NCBI GenBank assembly: GCA_049275655.1
Contig: JBASUY010000015.1
Location: 3,087 to 67,086, forward strand
Reading direction: 5' to 3'
Length of the DNA: 64,000 nt
Origin: Sherwoodlollariibacterium sp049275655
GTDB lineage: Bacteria; Omnitrophota; Gorgyraeia; Gygaellales; Profunditerraquicolaceae
Below are positions 1-8,381 of the stretch, one piece after another. Below the pieces are notes generated by a model, which did no database searches, was not told the DNA's origin, and saw only the letters and a program-made list of their open reading frames with translations. A program made the translations under genes and the position numbers. Numbering within the stretch: the first letter of the stretch is position 1; every line of letters begins with the position of its first letter.

Positions 1-2
1 AA

Positions 3-1106
3 GATTGTCTGCTTAAGAAGCCCAACGCTAGGGGAGTAAGGGAATTAGAGGAGATTTTAAATAGGTATTATGACTACAGGAATATGATATACAAAAAGAT
101 GCTTATCTTTAACCCAGGTAAGGAGAGTAAGCTGATTAAGGATATCTATATTCCTCCTGACCGCCTTGTTTTTCTCTTAACCCATAGTTGCCAGCTAAGG
201 TGTAAATATTGCAGGGTAAGGAAATTTTCTGCTTCAATGGATAAGAGTGTTTTGTTTAAAGGAATTGATCTACTTTTGACTTCGAATGCTGATGAATTGC
301 AGATACAGTTCTTTGGAGGGGAGCCTTTACTTAACTACGAGCTCCTAAAGAAGGGGGTTGAGTATGCAAGCAAAGCCAACCTTAATAATAGAAAAGCAAT
401 AAGTTTCTTGCTTACGACCAATGGGATTGAGTTAACAAAAGAAAAGGTAGATTTTTTAAGAAAGCATGATTTTACGGTTGAGTTTAGCATAGACGGTGAA
501 GTTAAAAGCCAGCTTTATTCCAGAAAGTCAAACAATGGCACTAATTACTATTCTAAGATGTTGGATAATTTCAGCTATCTTAAGAAGGCGCGCCTTCCTT
601 ATTATTCAATAAGTGTCTTTATGCCGGAAAATGTATCAAGTATGTTTGATAATTTTATTTCCCTGGTTAATGCCGGGTTTGAAAGGCTGCAGATTAATTA
701 TGCCTTAGGTGTTTTCTGGGACAAAAAAGCAAGCAATATGCTTTTTACTCAAACCAAGAGGGTAATGGATTTTGTCAGGAAGCATAAGAATATAGAATTT
801 ATTAATTTAAGCACTATGCGTAAGGAACCGGTTGTTTTAAACGCTGAGTTAACCCTTGATTGTGATGGGGGCATATATCTTGAGTCCGGGATATGCCTGG
901 AAGAGGATTTTGTAGCTATGAAAGATAAGTTTAAAGTGGCAAATATCAAAACGGCAAAGAATATTAATTTGCTATCAACTACTGCCTTTCGTAATTTCTA
1001 TAATCTTTCTATGGTGTATGGCAAGGCCAATCCGCTTTTTAGGAAGATAATAGTTAATAATATTATGTTGGGAAGCGAATATGAAAGGCTGCTGAAATAT
1101 GAATAG
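3..1106 (+). CDS. Radical SAM protein, 5' end outside window
   Basis: Radical SAM enzyme with the CxxxCxxC cluster-binding motif CQLRCKYC (Cys36, 40, 43 counted from the ATG at 84) and the SAM-contacting GGEP motif at about residues 78-81. The frame is open to the left edge and reads as plausible coding sequence before the ATG at 84, which has no ribosome binding site close by, so the true start is probably upstream of the window. The arrangement resembles peptide- or protein-modifying maturases (anaerobic sulfatase-maturase-like), but no full C-terminal SPASM cysteine set is visible; only two cysteines occur near residues 260-273. First visible gene of a run of six same-strand genes rich in radical SAM domains. 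Substrate unknown. Confidence 0.8.
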   Translation, partial: DCLLKKPNARGVRELEEILNRYYDYRNMIYKKMLIFNPGKESKLIKDIYIPPDRLVFLLTHSCQLRCKYCRVRKFSASMDKSVLFKGIDLLLTSNADELQIQFFGGEPLLNYELLKKGVEYASKANLNNRKAISFLLTTNGIELTKEKVDFLRKHDFTVEFSIDGEVKSQLYSRKSNNGTNYYSKMLDNFSYLKKARLPYYSISVFMPENVSSMFDNFISLVNAGFERLQINYALGVFWDKKASNMLFTQTKRVMDFVRKHKNIEFINLSTMRKEPVVLNAELTLDCDGGIYLESGICLEEDFVAMKDKFKVANIKTAKNINLLSTTAFRNFYNLSMVYGKANPLFRKIIVNNIMLGSEYERLLKYE

Positions 1107-1165
1107 TGTAGGTAGAGGTATTCTTCTTACAAGTCTTTATCATGTTGAAAGGAGTGAAGCCGGCA

Positions 1166-2170
1166 GTGAAAAAAAAGATTAAGTTTTCTATTCCCTATAA
1201 CGGAGATTTGAAATTGGTAAAAGAGGCCATATCCTCCGGACAGGTGTATGAGGTTTATTTTGCCGGCCCGAAAGGGTTTGATTTTTCAGATTCCTTCGAG
1301 AATAATTCATTTTATTCCTGGAGAGAAATTATTACATTGCTTGATTACTGTCGCAGAAACCGGGTAAGGGCTAATCTTTTGGTGAATAAGAAGATTATGT
1401 TCTTCGAAGACCTAAGGAAGATAGAATCTTCCATTAACAGGCTTCTACAGGATGAAAAAATTGATTCTTTGACAGTAAGCGACACCTTTCTTGTCCCATT
1501 CCTAAAGAAAAAGTTCCCTTTACTAAAATTACAGTCTTCTATATACATGGGGATAGATAGCGTATATAAGGCAAGGGAGGCTTTAAAGATGGGGCTTACT
1601 CTCTTAGGGCTTGACCCTTCAGTTAACCGCAGAGGAGAAGAGTTGAAGAAGATTATGGATCTGAAGAAAGTTTTTCCGGAAATGAAGGTAAAGCTTCTGG
1701 GGATACTTACTTGTTACAGTAATTGTTTTTTTGCCTCAACGCACAGCCAGGTTCCTCTCCTACTTGAGGTATTGAATAAATCTTCTTTGAAAAGGCGTGA
1801 TCTCCTGGGGAAGAGGATAAGCCCTTTTGCCTGCCACTATCAGAGTGAAGATATATCCGATGAGCTTAAACGCCCGTTCATTCGACCGGAGGATATATCG
1901 TATTATGAGGATAATGGCCTTGCCGATTATATAAAAATAGCCTATCGGGATGAAGATAGCTCTACGCTTAGGGAAAAATATGCGGCTTATTTCAGCCGTT
2001 CGTATGAAGGGAATTTGTTTTTACTTATAGATTCTACGAAACACAGCAAGATCTACTGTGATAATAAGAAAATCCCTAGTAGTTTTATCCGCAAGGTAAT
2101 GAATTGTGATAAAGACTGTAGTTATTGCTCTTATTGTAGAAGGTTGTCTCTTAGGTTGATTAAAAAATGA
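1166..2170 (+). CDS. Peptidase U32-family-like protein
   Basis: About 334 residues resembling the U32 family (UbiU/UbiV/RlhA/TrhP relatives), whose bacterial members are mostly Fe-S proteins acting in oxygen-independent hydroxylation of RNA or quinones rather than proteases. Seen: a TIM-barrel-like N-terminal half, a CYSNCFF segment, a later CHYQ, and a cysteine-rich tail CDKDCSYCSYC that could hold a cluster. The GTG at 1166 is chosen because AAGGAG lies about 11 bases before it and the protein then begins MKKKIKFSIPYNGD, as U32 proteins do; an ATG at 1142 is in frame but has no ribosome binding site. It ends by an ATGA overlap into the next radical SAM gene, so the two are probably co-translated. 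The exact reaction cannot be told. Confidence 0.6.
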   Translation: MKKKIKFSIPYNGDLKLVKEAISSGQVYEVYFAGPKGFDFSDSFENNSFYSWREIITLLDYCRRNRVRANLLVNKKIMFFEDLRKIESSINRLLQDEKIDSLTVSDTFLVPFLKKKFPLLKLQSSIYMGIDSVYKAREALKMGLTLLGLDPSVNRRGEELKKIMDLKKVFPEMKVKLLGILTCYSNCFFASTHSQVPLLLEVLNKSSLKRRDLLGKRISPFACHYQSEDISDELKRPFIRPEDISYYEDNGLADYIKIAYRDEDSSTLREKYAAYFSRSYEGNLFLLIDSTKHSKIYCDNKKIPSSFIRKVMNCDKDCSYCSYCRRLSLRLIKK

Positions 2171-3090
2171 AAAGACTTGAGTTCCATATATCTTATAAGT
2201 GCCCAAATAACTGCTCTTTTTGCAGCGAGAAAAATCAGCTTAAAAAGTTTAAAGATACCTTTGTAAGCAAAGAAACAGTATTGAATAACTTAAAGCGGTT
2301 TGCACGGCGCGGTTTTAACCATCTTACCTTGACCGGAGGAGAGCCTACATTGCATCCGGATTTTTTTGAGATAATAAGATACGCTTCGTTTTTGAAGTAT
2401 AGGACCTATGTTAGTTCTAACGGAGGGATGTTCTCCCGGCAGTCTTTTTGCAGCAAGGTTATTCCTTATCTTGATGAGGTCTCTTTTTCTTTGCATGGAG
2501 ATAACGCTTGCTTGCATGATAGCCTGACTAATAATCCGGGGAGTTTTTCAAAGCTGCGCAAGGCATTTGCTAATATAAAAAAGCGTAAGAAAAAGGTTTT
2601 TATTTTCGTTAATATTGTAGCTACTCTTAGAAATCTGCTTTATTTAAAGGATATAATCGAATTTGCCGCAGATGCCGTTTCAGCGAAACAGGTTTTAATC
2701 TCTGCGGTAGCCCCGGAAGGCGCAGGAAAAGATAATTTTCTTAGCCTTGCTGTCCCTCTAAGAGAGATGTCTAAGTATTTATCTTCTTTGATAGATGCCT
2801 CCTACCGAAAAAATATGCAGATAAGATTTTTTGGCATACCGATGTGCGCGTTGGGTAATTTCTGCGGTTTTTCTAATGATGCCTATTGGTCTGCCAGGAC
2901 TACCGTTGAATTGTGGCGTAACCATGGGCGTGAATTCCTTAAGGTGACAAAAAGCTATAAGCCGGTGCGTAATAGAATCAAGGTTCATAAGTGCTTCAGG
3001 TGTGCGTTAAGGAATATATGCGGAGGGGTTTTTAGCGAATACGTTGAAGAATTTGGGGCCAAGGAGGTTGTTCCTTTTAATTATGGATAA
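2167..3090 (+). CDS. Radical SAM protein
   Basis: 307-residue radical SAM enzyme with CPNNCSFC (Cys12, 16, 19) and TGGEPT (about 56-61) followed by LHPDF, as in MoaA/PqqE-like enzymes. The C-terminus has CFRCALRNICGG followed by a Y and an acidic stretch, a cysteine set like that of the last two radical SAM genes in this cluster, which suggests an auxiliary Fe-S site of a shared subfamily. The start overlaps the stop of the U32-like gene by four bases. The product or substrate is not recognisable. Confidence 0.85.
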   Translation: MKRLEFHISYKCPNNCSFCSEKNQLKKFKDTFVSKETVLNNLKRFARRGFNHLTLTGGEPTLHPDFFEIIRYASFLKYRTYVSSNGGMFSRQSFCSKVIPYLDEVSFSLHGDNACLHDSLTNNPGSFSKLRKAFANIKKRKKKVFIFVNIVATLRNLLYLKDIIEFAADAVSAKQVLISAVAPEGAGKDNFLSLAVPLREMSKYLSSLIDASYRKNMQIRFFGIPMCALGNFCGFSNDAYWSARTTVELWRNHGREFLKVTKSYKPVRNRIKVHKCFRCALRNICGGVFSEYVEEFGAKEVVPFNYG

Positions 3091-4441
3091 GAATATAAAT
3101 AATATTATTCGGCAGGATCTGGCCAGGTTTAGGGGATTACTTAAGCAACATGACAATTTTTATGATATTAACCAACTCCATGCTTTAGCTAAGTATCCTT
3201 TTTTGTTATCTTATCCGCAGGTTAAAAAATATTGGAAGCAGTATATAGATATGGGTATTAGAAATAATAAGGACTTAAAGAACGTTGATTTGTATCTTCA
3301 TATTCCTTTCTGCCGCTCTAAATGTTCTTATTGTCTTTTTCCTTCTATGCCGTTAAAAGGCAAGGCGCAGGCTGAAGGGTACATAGATTATTTGACAGAG
3401 GAGATGCATTTTTATTCGAATGTCTTTAGAAATATAGAATTCCGTAATATTTATATCGGAGGAGGTACCCCCAGTATACTCTCTTCTGTGCAAATGAACA
3501 GGTTGTTAAAGAATATGTTCGGTTATTTTGCTTTCCGTAAAGAGGGGCAAAGGACAAGCGAATGCAACCCTCACAGTGCCTCGAAACCCGTTTTCTCCGT
3601 GCTTAGGGATTATGGTTTTAACCGGATTAGTTTCGGAGTCCAATCCCTAAACACCAAGGCTTTAAGAGTAAATAAGAGGGATTATCAGGATTTCAAGATA
3701 GTAAAACAAAGGATATCTGAGGCTAAGCGGTTTGGGTTTACTGATATAAATGTAGATTTAATAGTAGGTTTAGCTGGGGATACTTTAGAAGGGTTTAAAA
3801 ATAGCTTTACTAAGGTGGCTAAGCTTAAGCCCTATAATATTGTGGTCTATGGCCTGATGCCGCCAAGGAATAGTTACCTTGCTGATAATTTCCACATGAA
3901 TAAATATGATTATTTTACTTATCATTATCCTCTTATGATAAAGAAGGCACTAAGGGTTATGGCTGTAATTTGCAAAAAATACGGATATATTCCTGATTCG
4001 CTTGATTCTTCTAAGTTTCACTGGGGATTTAGAGATAGAGGACATTCAGGCGAGGATCCGGGCAGTGGTTATGCCGGAGAATACGCAGGATGCACTTTAG
4101 GTTTAGGTAGTTTTTCTCGTTCGCATATTCATGGTTTGCTTGAATATCGTAATTCTAAATACGCCAGCCATTTTAATTTAAGAGACCGCATTTTCGAGGC
4201 TAAAAAGATTACCTTAAAGGATGAAATGGCAAAATATATTATTAATTGCCTTGATCGGGAATCCCGTATTTCACTAAGCATGTTTAATAAAATATTCGGC
4301 GAGAATTTAATTAAAGCCTTTCCCTATGCTATTTATGCCTTAAAGCAGCTTAAGCTGATATATTACGCGAAAGATAATTTGATCTTTCGGTTTAGAAATC
4401 CAGAGGATAAATATATATATGGCATGTTTTTTTTAAAATGA
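3083..4441 (+). CDS. HemN/HemW-like radical SAM protein
   Basis: About 452 residues. LHIPFCRSKCSYC (Cys77, 81, 84), GGGTPS, and SFGVQSLN are hallmarks of the coproporphyrinogen dehydrogenase-like HemN/HemW family. Unlike typical HemW it has about 70 residues before the motif. Start chosen at ATG 3083, with AAGGAGG at 3061-3067; an earlier in-frame codon at 3044 would overlap the previous gene more deeply. Overlaps the preceding stop by eight bases and the next start by four. Because it sits inside a radical SAM cluster with no heme genes, it is more likely a specialised family member (HemW-like chaperone or radical methylase) than a heme enzyme; that is inference. Confidence 0.75.
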   Translation: MDKNINNIIRQDLARFRGLLKQHDNFYDINQLHALAKYPFLLSYPQVKKYWKQYIDMGIRNNKDLKNVDLYLHIPFCRSKCSYCLFPSMPLKGKAQAEGYIDYLTEEMHFYSNVFRNIEFRNIYIGGGTPSILSSVQMNRLLKNMFGYFAFRKEGQRTSECNPHSASKPVFSVLRDYGFNRISFGVQSLNTKALRVNKRDYQDFKIVKQRISEAKRFGFTDINVDLIVGLAGDTLEGFKNSFTKVAKLKPYNIVVYGLMPPRNSYLADNFHMNKYDYFTYHYPLMIKKALRVMAVICKKYGYIPDSLDSSKFHWGFRDRGHSGEDPGSGYAGEYAGCTLGLGSFSRSHIHGLLEYRNSKYASHFNLRDRIFEAKKITLKDEMAKYIINCLDRESRISLSMFNKIFGENLIKAFPYAIYALKQLKLIYYAKDNLIFRFRNPEDKYIYGMFFLK

Positions 4442-6465
4442 TGGAAAATTATAATTTATTTAAGAAGGAAGAAGCAGTAAAGATAAAGAGGCAGTGGGTT
4501 AGGCTGACAAGGGTCTGTAATAATAGGTGTCTTTTTTGCCTTGATGATGAGGCTCAGGATGGAAGCTGTATAGATTTCTCAATAATTAAGAATACCCTTG
4601 AAAAAGGACGGGCCCTTAAAGCTAAAAAGGCTATCTTAAGCGGAGGAGAACCGACCCTGCATCCTGAGTTATTCAAGATAATAAGCACTGCCCGGGCTTT
4701 AGGTTATTCAAAGATACAGATTATAACCAATGGGCGTATGTTTGCTTATGAAGAATTCTTAAGGCAGGCGGTGAATCGCGGGGTAAGCGAAATTACATTT
4801 TCTATCCACGGGCATACCCCTAAACTTCATGACCGGCAGACTCAGGTTAAGGGGTCATTTGAGCAGTCTATCCGGGGCTTATTGAACGCGCGTAAGATTA
4901 AAGGTTTGATAGTGAATGTGGATATAGTAATTAATAAAATTAATGTCAGGTACCTTAAGCAGATAATTGATTTTTTTATTGTTTTGGGGATAAATGAGTT
5001 TGACCTTCTTCAAGTGATGCCTTTTGGCAGGGCGTGGTTAAACCGAGATCAATTATTTTATGATATTGAGAAAGAGATTGAAAATTTAAGGCTTGCCTTT
5101 GAGGTAAGGAGAGATTCCTCGGTATGTTTATGGACCAACCGCCTTCCGCCTGTTTATCTTGAAGGCATGGAAGACTTAATTCAGCATCCTGATAAGTTAA
5201 GAGATGAAGTTTCTGGGCGTAGAGAGATGTTCAGCAACTTTATCCGTCTTGGTTTAAAAATGCCTTGCTGGGGAAAGAGGTGTTATTACTGTTGTTTAAA
5301 GGGTTTTTGTGAAGACCTTATTGCGGTCAGGCGTTTTGGCCTGCTTGTGCCTCACTTAGAGCCTTTTTGTATTGACGAGAAAAGGGGCAATAGGGCTACA
5401 GGCAGAGATTTTAAGTTTAGCAAAAGTATGGGCCTTTTTAAGTTTCTCGATTTCTACCTGAAAAAGAGGTATTTTGTTAAAAGCCTGCGTTGCCGTAAAT
5501 GCACCTATAATAAGGAATGCCAGGGTGCGCACATCGATCTTATTAGAAAGAGCGGATTTGCTTTGCTTTCTCCATTTCAGGCTGAAAAGAGCGTAAGGTA
5601 TCCTCTTCTCAGGCTTACCCTTGATTGTAATGCTTCGTGTTTATTTTGTAACGTTCCTATGGAGTCAACTAATTTTAAAGATTTTTCTACATCTGAGGCT
5701 AAGCAGTTCATAAGCAAGATTGCTACTGTAAGAAAAGATGCGAAAATAGATTTTAGTGGCGGGGAGCCTACTATTAGAAAGGATCTTCCGGGGCTAATAA
5801 GATATGCCCGGTTAAAAGGCATTAAGGAAATTCAGGTTCAGACTAATGCCATAAAGCTGGCAGATAAGGGATATCTTAGGTCTTTGCAAGAAGCCGGGAT
5901 GAATAAAATATTCGTTGGGCTACACTCCTTTTTGCCTTCTGTGCATGATAGCCTATTGGGTCTCCCTGGTGCTTTTGAGAAATGCATGAAAGGGATAAAG
6001 AATGCTATCTTCGCAGGCATTGAAGTTACCTTAAATCCGGTAATAACAATCAAAAATTTTAAAGAATTGCCTGATTATATGTTAAGGGTGGCAGCGCTTA
6101 AGAAGATAAAGTTTATTTCACTTTCAATAGTTCAGCCTAGAGGTAGGGCATGGGTTAATAAAGGCCTTGTTCCTGATTATAAAGTTATAGGCCCTTATGT
6201 AAAAAAGGCCCTTCTAATTGGCAATAAGTTGGGGCTTGTAATTAATAATCCTTATTGCGGATTACCCGCCTGCGTGGGGGGATGGTATAAGTATCCTCAA
6301 AATTGTGTAGAGTATTGCGAGAGCTTCATAGGAAAAAAGGATAATAACGTAGATAAGATTAAGGCACCCTTTTGTAGTAAGTGTACTTTTAATGCTTTTT
6401 GTAATGGGGTCTGGAAAGAATATGCAGAAATACACGGATTCTCAGGCCTTAAGCCGCTAAAATAA
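4438..6465 (+). CDS. Tandem double radical SAM protein
   Basis: 675-residue protein with two complete radical SAM domains in one chain. Domain 1 has CNNRCLFC (Cys27, 31, 34) and SGGEPTLHP. Domain 2 has CNASCLFC (Cys397, 401, 404) and SGGEPTIRKD. The linker contains CWGKRCYYCC and CRKCTYNKEC, and the C-terminus has CSKCTFNAFCNG, so each half appears to end with its own auxiliary cysteine cluster. Both halves look like the single-domain neighbours at 2167 and 6496, suggesting a fusion or internal duplication. The ATG overlaps the stop of the HemN-like gene. Function unknown; tandem domains could modify one substrate twice. Confidence 0.85.
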   Translation: MMENYNLFKKEEAVKIKRQWVRLTRVCNNRCLFCLDDEAQDGSCIDFSIIKNTLEKGRALKAKKAILSGGEPTLHPELFKIISTARALGYSKIQIITNGRMFAYEEFLRQAVNRGVSEITFSIHGHTPKLHDRQTQVKGSFEQSIRGLLNARKIKGLIVNVDIVINKINVRYLKQIIDFFIVLGINEFDLLQVMPFGRAWLNRDQLFYDIEKEIENLRLAFEVRRDSSVCLWTNRLPPVYLEGMEDLIQHPDKLRDEVSGRREMFSNFIRLGLKMPCWGKRCYYCCLKGFCEDLIAVRRFGLLVPHLEPFCIDEKRGNRATGRDFKFSKSMGLFKFLDFYLKKRYFVKSLRCRKCTYNKECQGAHIDLIRKSGFALLSPFQAEKSVRYPLLRLTLDCNASCLFCNVPMESTNFKDFSTSEAKQFISKIATVRKDAKIDFSGGEPTIRKDLPGLIRYARLKGIKEIQVQTNAIKLADKGYLRSLQEAGMNKIFVGLHSFLPSVHDSLLGLPGAFEKCMKGIKNAIFAGIEVTLNPVITIKNFKELPDYMLRVAALKKIKFISLSIVQPRGRAWVNKGLVPDYKVIGPYVKKALLIGNKLGLVINNPYCGLPACVGGWYKYPQNCVEYCESFIGKKDNNVDKIKAPFCSKCTFNAFCNGVWKEYAEIHGFSGLKPLK

Positions 6466-6495
6466 AGAAATGATAACTACGTATATATTTAAAGT

Positions 6496-7434
6496 ATGGC
6501 TAATTTAGGTTATATACAGATAACCAGGTCCTGTAACCAAAAGTGCAGGTTTTGTTCTAATCCGGATACCGGAGAGTCTATAACCTTAAGCCAGGCAAAG
6601 CGCTATATAAACGCTTATGCTAAAAGAGGATATATCGGAGTCTTCCTTACAGGAGGGGAGCCAACATTACATCCTCAGCTTACGGAGATGATTGCCTATG
6701 CTTTATCAAAGAATATCTTGCCTAGGCTGATAACCAATGGCCAGCTCTTAAGCGAGAAGAAGAGGCTTTCTGCTTTAATTGATAGCGGGCTAAGGCATAT
6801 TATGCTGTCGGTTTATTCTTGTAAGCATAGAATACAGGCTAAGCTTTCCGGCAACCTAGCATCCCTCTCTAATATAAGAAAAGCTTTGGATAATATAAAG
6901 GATGCGGGGATAAGGGTGGATATCGTAACTACTATAAATAAATATAATGCCTCGCATTTAAGCCAGACTGCTGAATGGATAGTTAAAAGTTATCCTTTTG
7001 TAGGGCATTTTATATGGAATAACCTAGATCCGTTAAATAACCGGGCTACAAAGAATCCCGATACTTGGCCTAAGCTTAATGATTTTGAGTTAGAATTGAA
7101 TAAGGCTATGCGTTTTTTATCTGAGGCGGGTAAGACCTTCAGGGTGGAGCGGGTGCCTCTATGCTATATGGGCGGGTTTGAGCATTGCTCTACGGAGACT
7201 CGTAAGATTGTTAAAGAAGACGAACGTTCGATATATTTCCTTGATGATAAAGCCTTTGTAAGGCAAAAGGGATCTGTGGGGTTAATTGGTTATAGTAAGT
7301 CTAAATGCTGTAAGGATTGTTTATTGGATAGTATTTGCGCAGGCCTGTATGGCGCAGGTAAATGCTATTCGGTTTCGGAATTGTATCCGGTTTTTATACC
7401 TAAAGAAAAAATTATAAAGAAAATTATAGAATAA
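6496..7434 (+). CDS. Radical SAM protein
   Basis: 312-residue radical SAM enzyme with CNQKCRFC (Cys13, 17, 20) and TGGEPTLHP. The C-terminal CCKDCLLDSICAG resembles the auxiliary cysteine tail of the 2167 and 4438 genes. It follows the double radical SAM gene by 30 bases and is the last gene of the cluster; a promoter for the por genes begins downstream. The ribosome binding site is weak. Substrate unknown. Confidence 0.85.
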   Translation: MANLGYIQITRSCNQKCRFCSNPDTGESITLSQAKRYINAYAKRGYIGVFLTGGEPTLHPQLTEMIAYALSKNILPRLITNGQLLSEKKRLSALIDSGLRHIMLSVYSCKHRIQAKLSGNLASLSNIRKALDNIKDAGIRVDIVTTINKYNASHLSQTAEWIVKSYPFVGHFIWNNLDPLNNRATKNPDTWPKLNDFELELNKAMRFLSEAGKTFRVERVPLCYMGGFEHCSTETRKIVKEDERSIYFLDDKAFVRQKGSVGLIGYSKSKCCKDCLLDSICAGLYGAGKCYSVSELYPVFIPKEKIIKKIIE

Positions 7435-7522
7435 TAGTATTTGATTTGCAATCTATCTTAGTTTTTAGTTAAGCAAGCAATGTTTCGCACTTTTGACGGT
7501 AATGCAAACAAAATAAAATAGT

Positions 7523-7551
7523 TTGACAAACTACAGGAAAAGTTATATCAT
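7523..7551 (+). promoter_or_regulatory. Sigma-70-type promoter for the por operon
   Basis: TTGACA at 7523-7528 and TATCAT at 7546-7551 are separated by 17 bases, a near-consensus housekeeping promoter, about 40 bases before the porG start and with AAGGA at 7578-7582 as ribosome binding site. It separates the radical SAM cluster from the por genes. Confidence 0.6.
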
Positions 7552-7591
7552 ATTTAAACCTTTTAACTTTACTTTTTAAGGATTTAGTTTA

Positions 7592-8143
7592 ATGAAAGAG
7601 ATTCGTATTCATGCCCGCGCCGGGCAAGGCGCAATAACAACAGCTTCATTATTAGGGTATGCCTATTTTCTAAAAGGCTTATATCCTTATGCTTTCCCGA
7701 GTTTTGGCGCTGCGCGCATGGGCGCTCCTATGAACGCATTTGTGCGCGTAGGTTCAAGCCCTGTACGTTTGCGTAGTCAGATTTATGAGCCTAATTATTT
7801 ATTAATAGTGGATCATACCCTTATGCGGGGGTTTAATTGCCTCTCCGGGCTTCAGGAGGATGGCGTAGTGATTATAAACGCTAAGGAGGATATTTTAGGT
7901 TCCTTTAAGATTAAGGCTAAGCAGAAGGCATTTGTTGTTCCCGCTAATGAGATTGCTTTAAAGCATATCGGAAGGCCTCTTGGCAATACTGCTATGTTAG
8001 GGGCATTCTGCGCGGCTACTGGCGAACTGACTTTAGAAGACTTAAATAAAGCTATTAATCATAGGTTTGCTCAAAGATTGCAGGAGGTTAATATAAAATC
8101 AGCAAAGGAAGGTTTTGATTATGTTCGGTCCGTTAGTTTGTAA
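7592..8143 (+). CDS. porG: Pyruvate:ferredoxin oxidoreductase gamma subunit
   Basis: 183 residues with the 2-oxoacid:ferredoxin oxidoreductase gamma signature: an N-terminal HARAGQGAIT segment and an FPSFGAARMGAP segment. In four-subunit enzymes this chain helps bind coenzyme A and couples decarboxylation of pyruvate to acetyl-CoA with ferredoxin reduction in the cytoplasm. The four genes follow in the order gamma-delta-alpha-beta, overlapping or nearly so, which is typical. The specific 2-oxoacid is inferred from the alpha subunit. Confidence 0.9.
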   Translation: MKEIRIHARAGQGAITTASLLGYAYFLKGLYPYAFPSFGAARMGAPMNAFVRVGSSPVRLRSQIYEPNYLLIVDHTLMRGFNCLSGLQEDGVVIINAKEDILGSFKIKAKQKAFVVPANEIALKHIGRPLGNTAMLGAFCAATGELTLEDLNKAINHRFAQRLQEVNIKSAKEGFDYVRSVSL

Positions 8144-8381
8144 GCCTGCTTCAAGCAGGAATAATAAGACAGGCTCGTGGCGTACGGGTTTAAAGCCAAA
8201 GTTTCTTAAGAAGAATTGTATCGCCTGTAATATGTGTTTAATAGTTTGCCCGGAGGCGTGCATAGACGGCAAAGAAAAGAACTCCTATGATTTTGACCCT
8301 GATTATTGCAAGGGTTGCGGGAATTGCGCGGCAATTTGCCCTAAGAAGGATATAGAGATGGTAAAGGAAGATAAAGTATGA
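8121..8381 (+). CDS. porD: Pyruvate:ferredoxin oxidoreductase delta subunit
   Basis: 86-residue ferredoxin-like subunit with two 4Fe-4S motifs, CIACNMCLIVCPE and CKGCGNCAAICPK, which carry electrons from the thiamine site to external ferredoxin. The ATG at 8121 follows AAGGAAGG at 8105-8112 and overlaps the end of porG by 23 bases; an in-frame TTG at 8115 is less likely. The stop overlaps the porA start as ATGA, indicating translational coupling. Confidence 0.9.
   Translation: MFGPLVCKPASSRNNKTGSWRTGLKPKFLKKNCIACNMCLIVCPEACIDGKEKNSYDFDPDYCKGCGNCAAICPKKDIEMVKEDKV

Noticed and set aside
1099..1182. 27-codon open frame overlapping the first two genes, considered as a precursor peptide for the radical SAM cluster
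   Set aside because: It has a coupled ATG but overlaps two genes, lacks a clear core peptide, and has no independent support.
7480..7521. 13-codon open frame before the por promoter, considered as a precursor peptide
   Set aside because: No ribosome binding site and too short; chance frames of this size are common.
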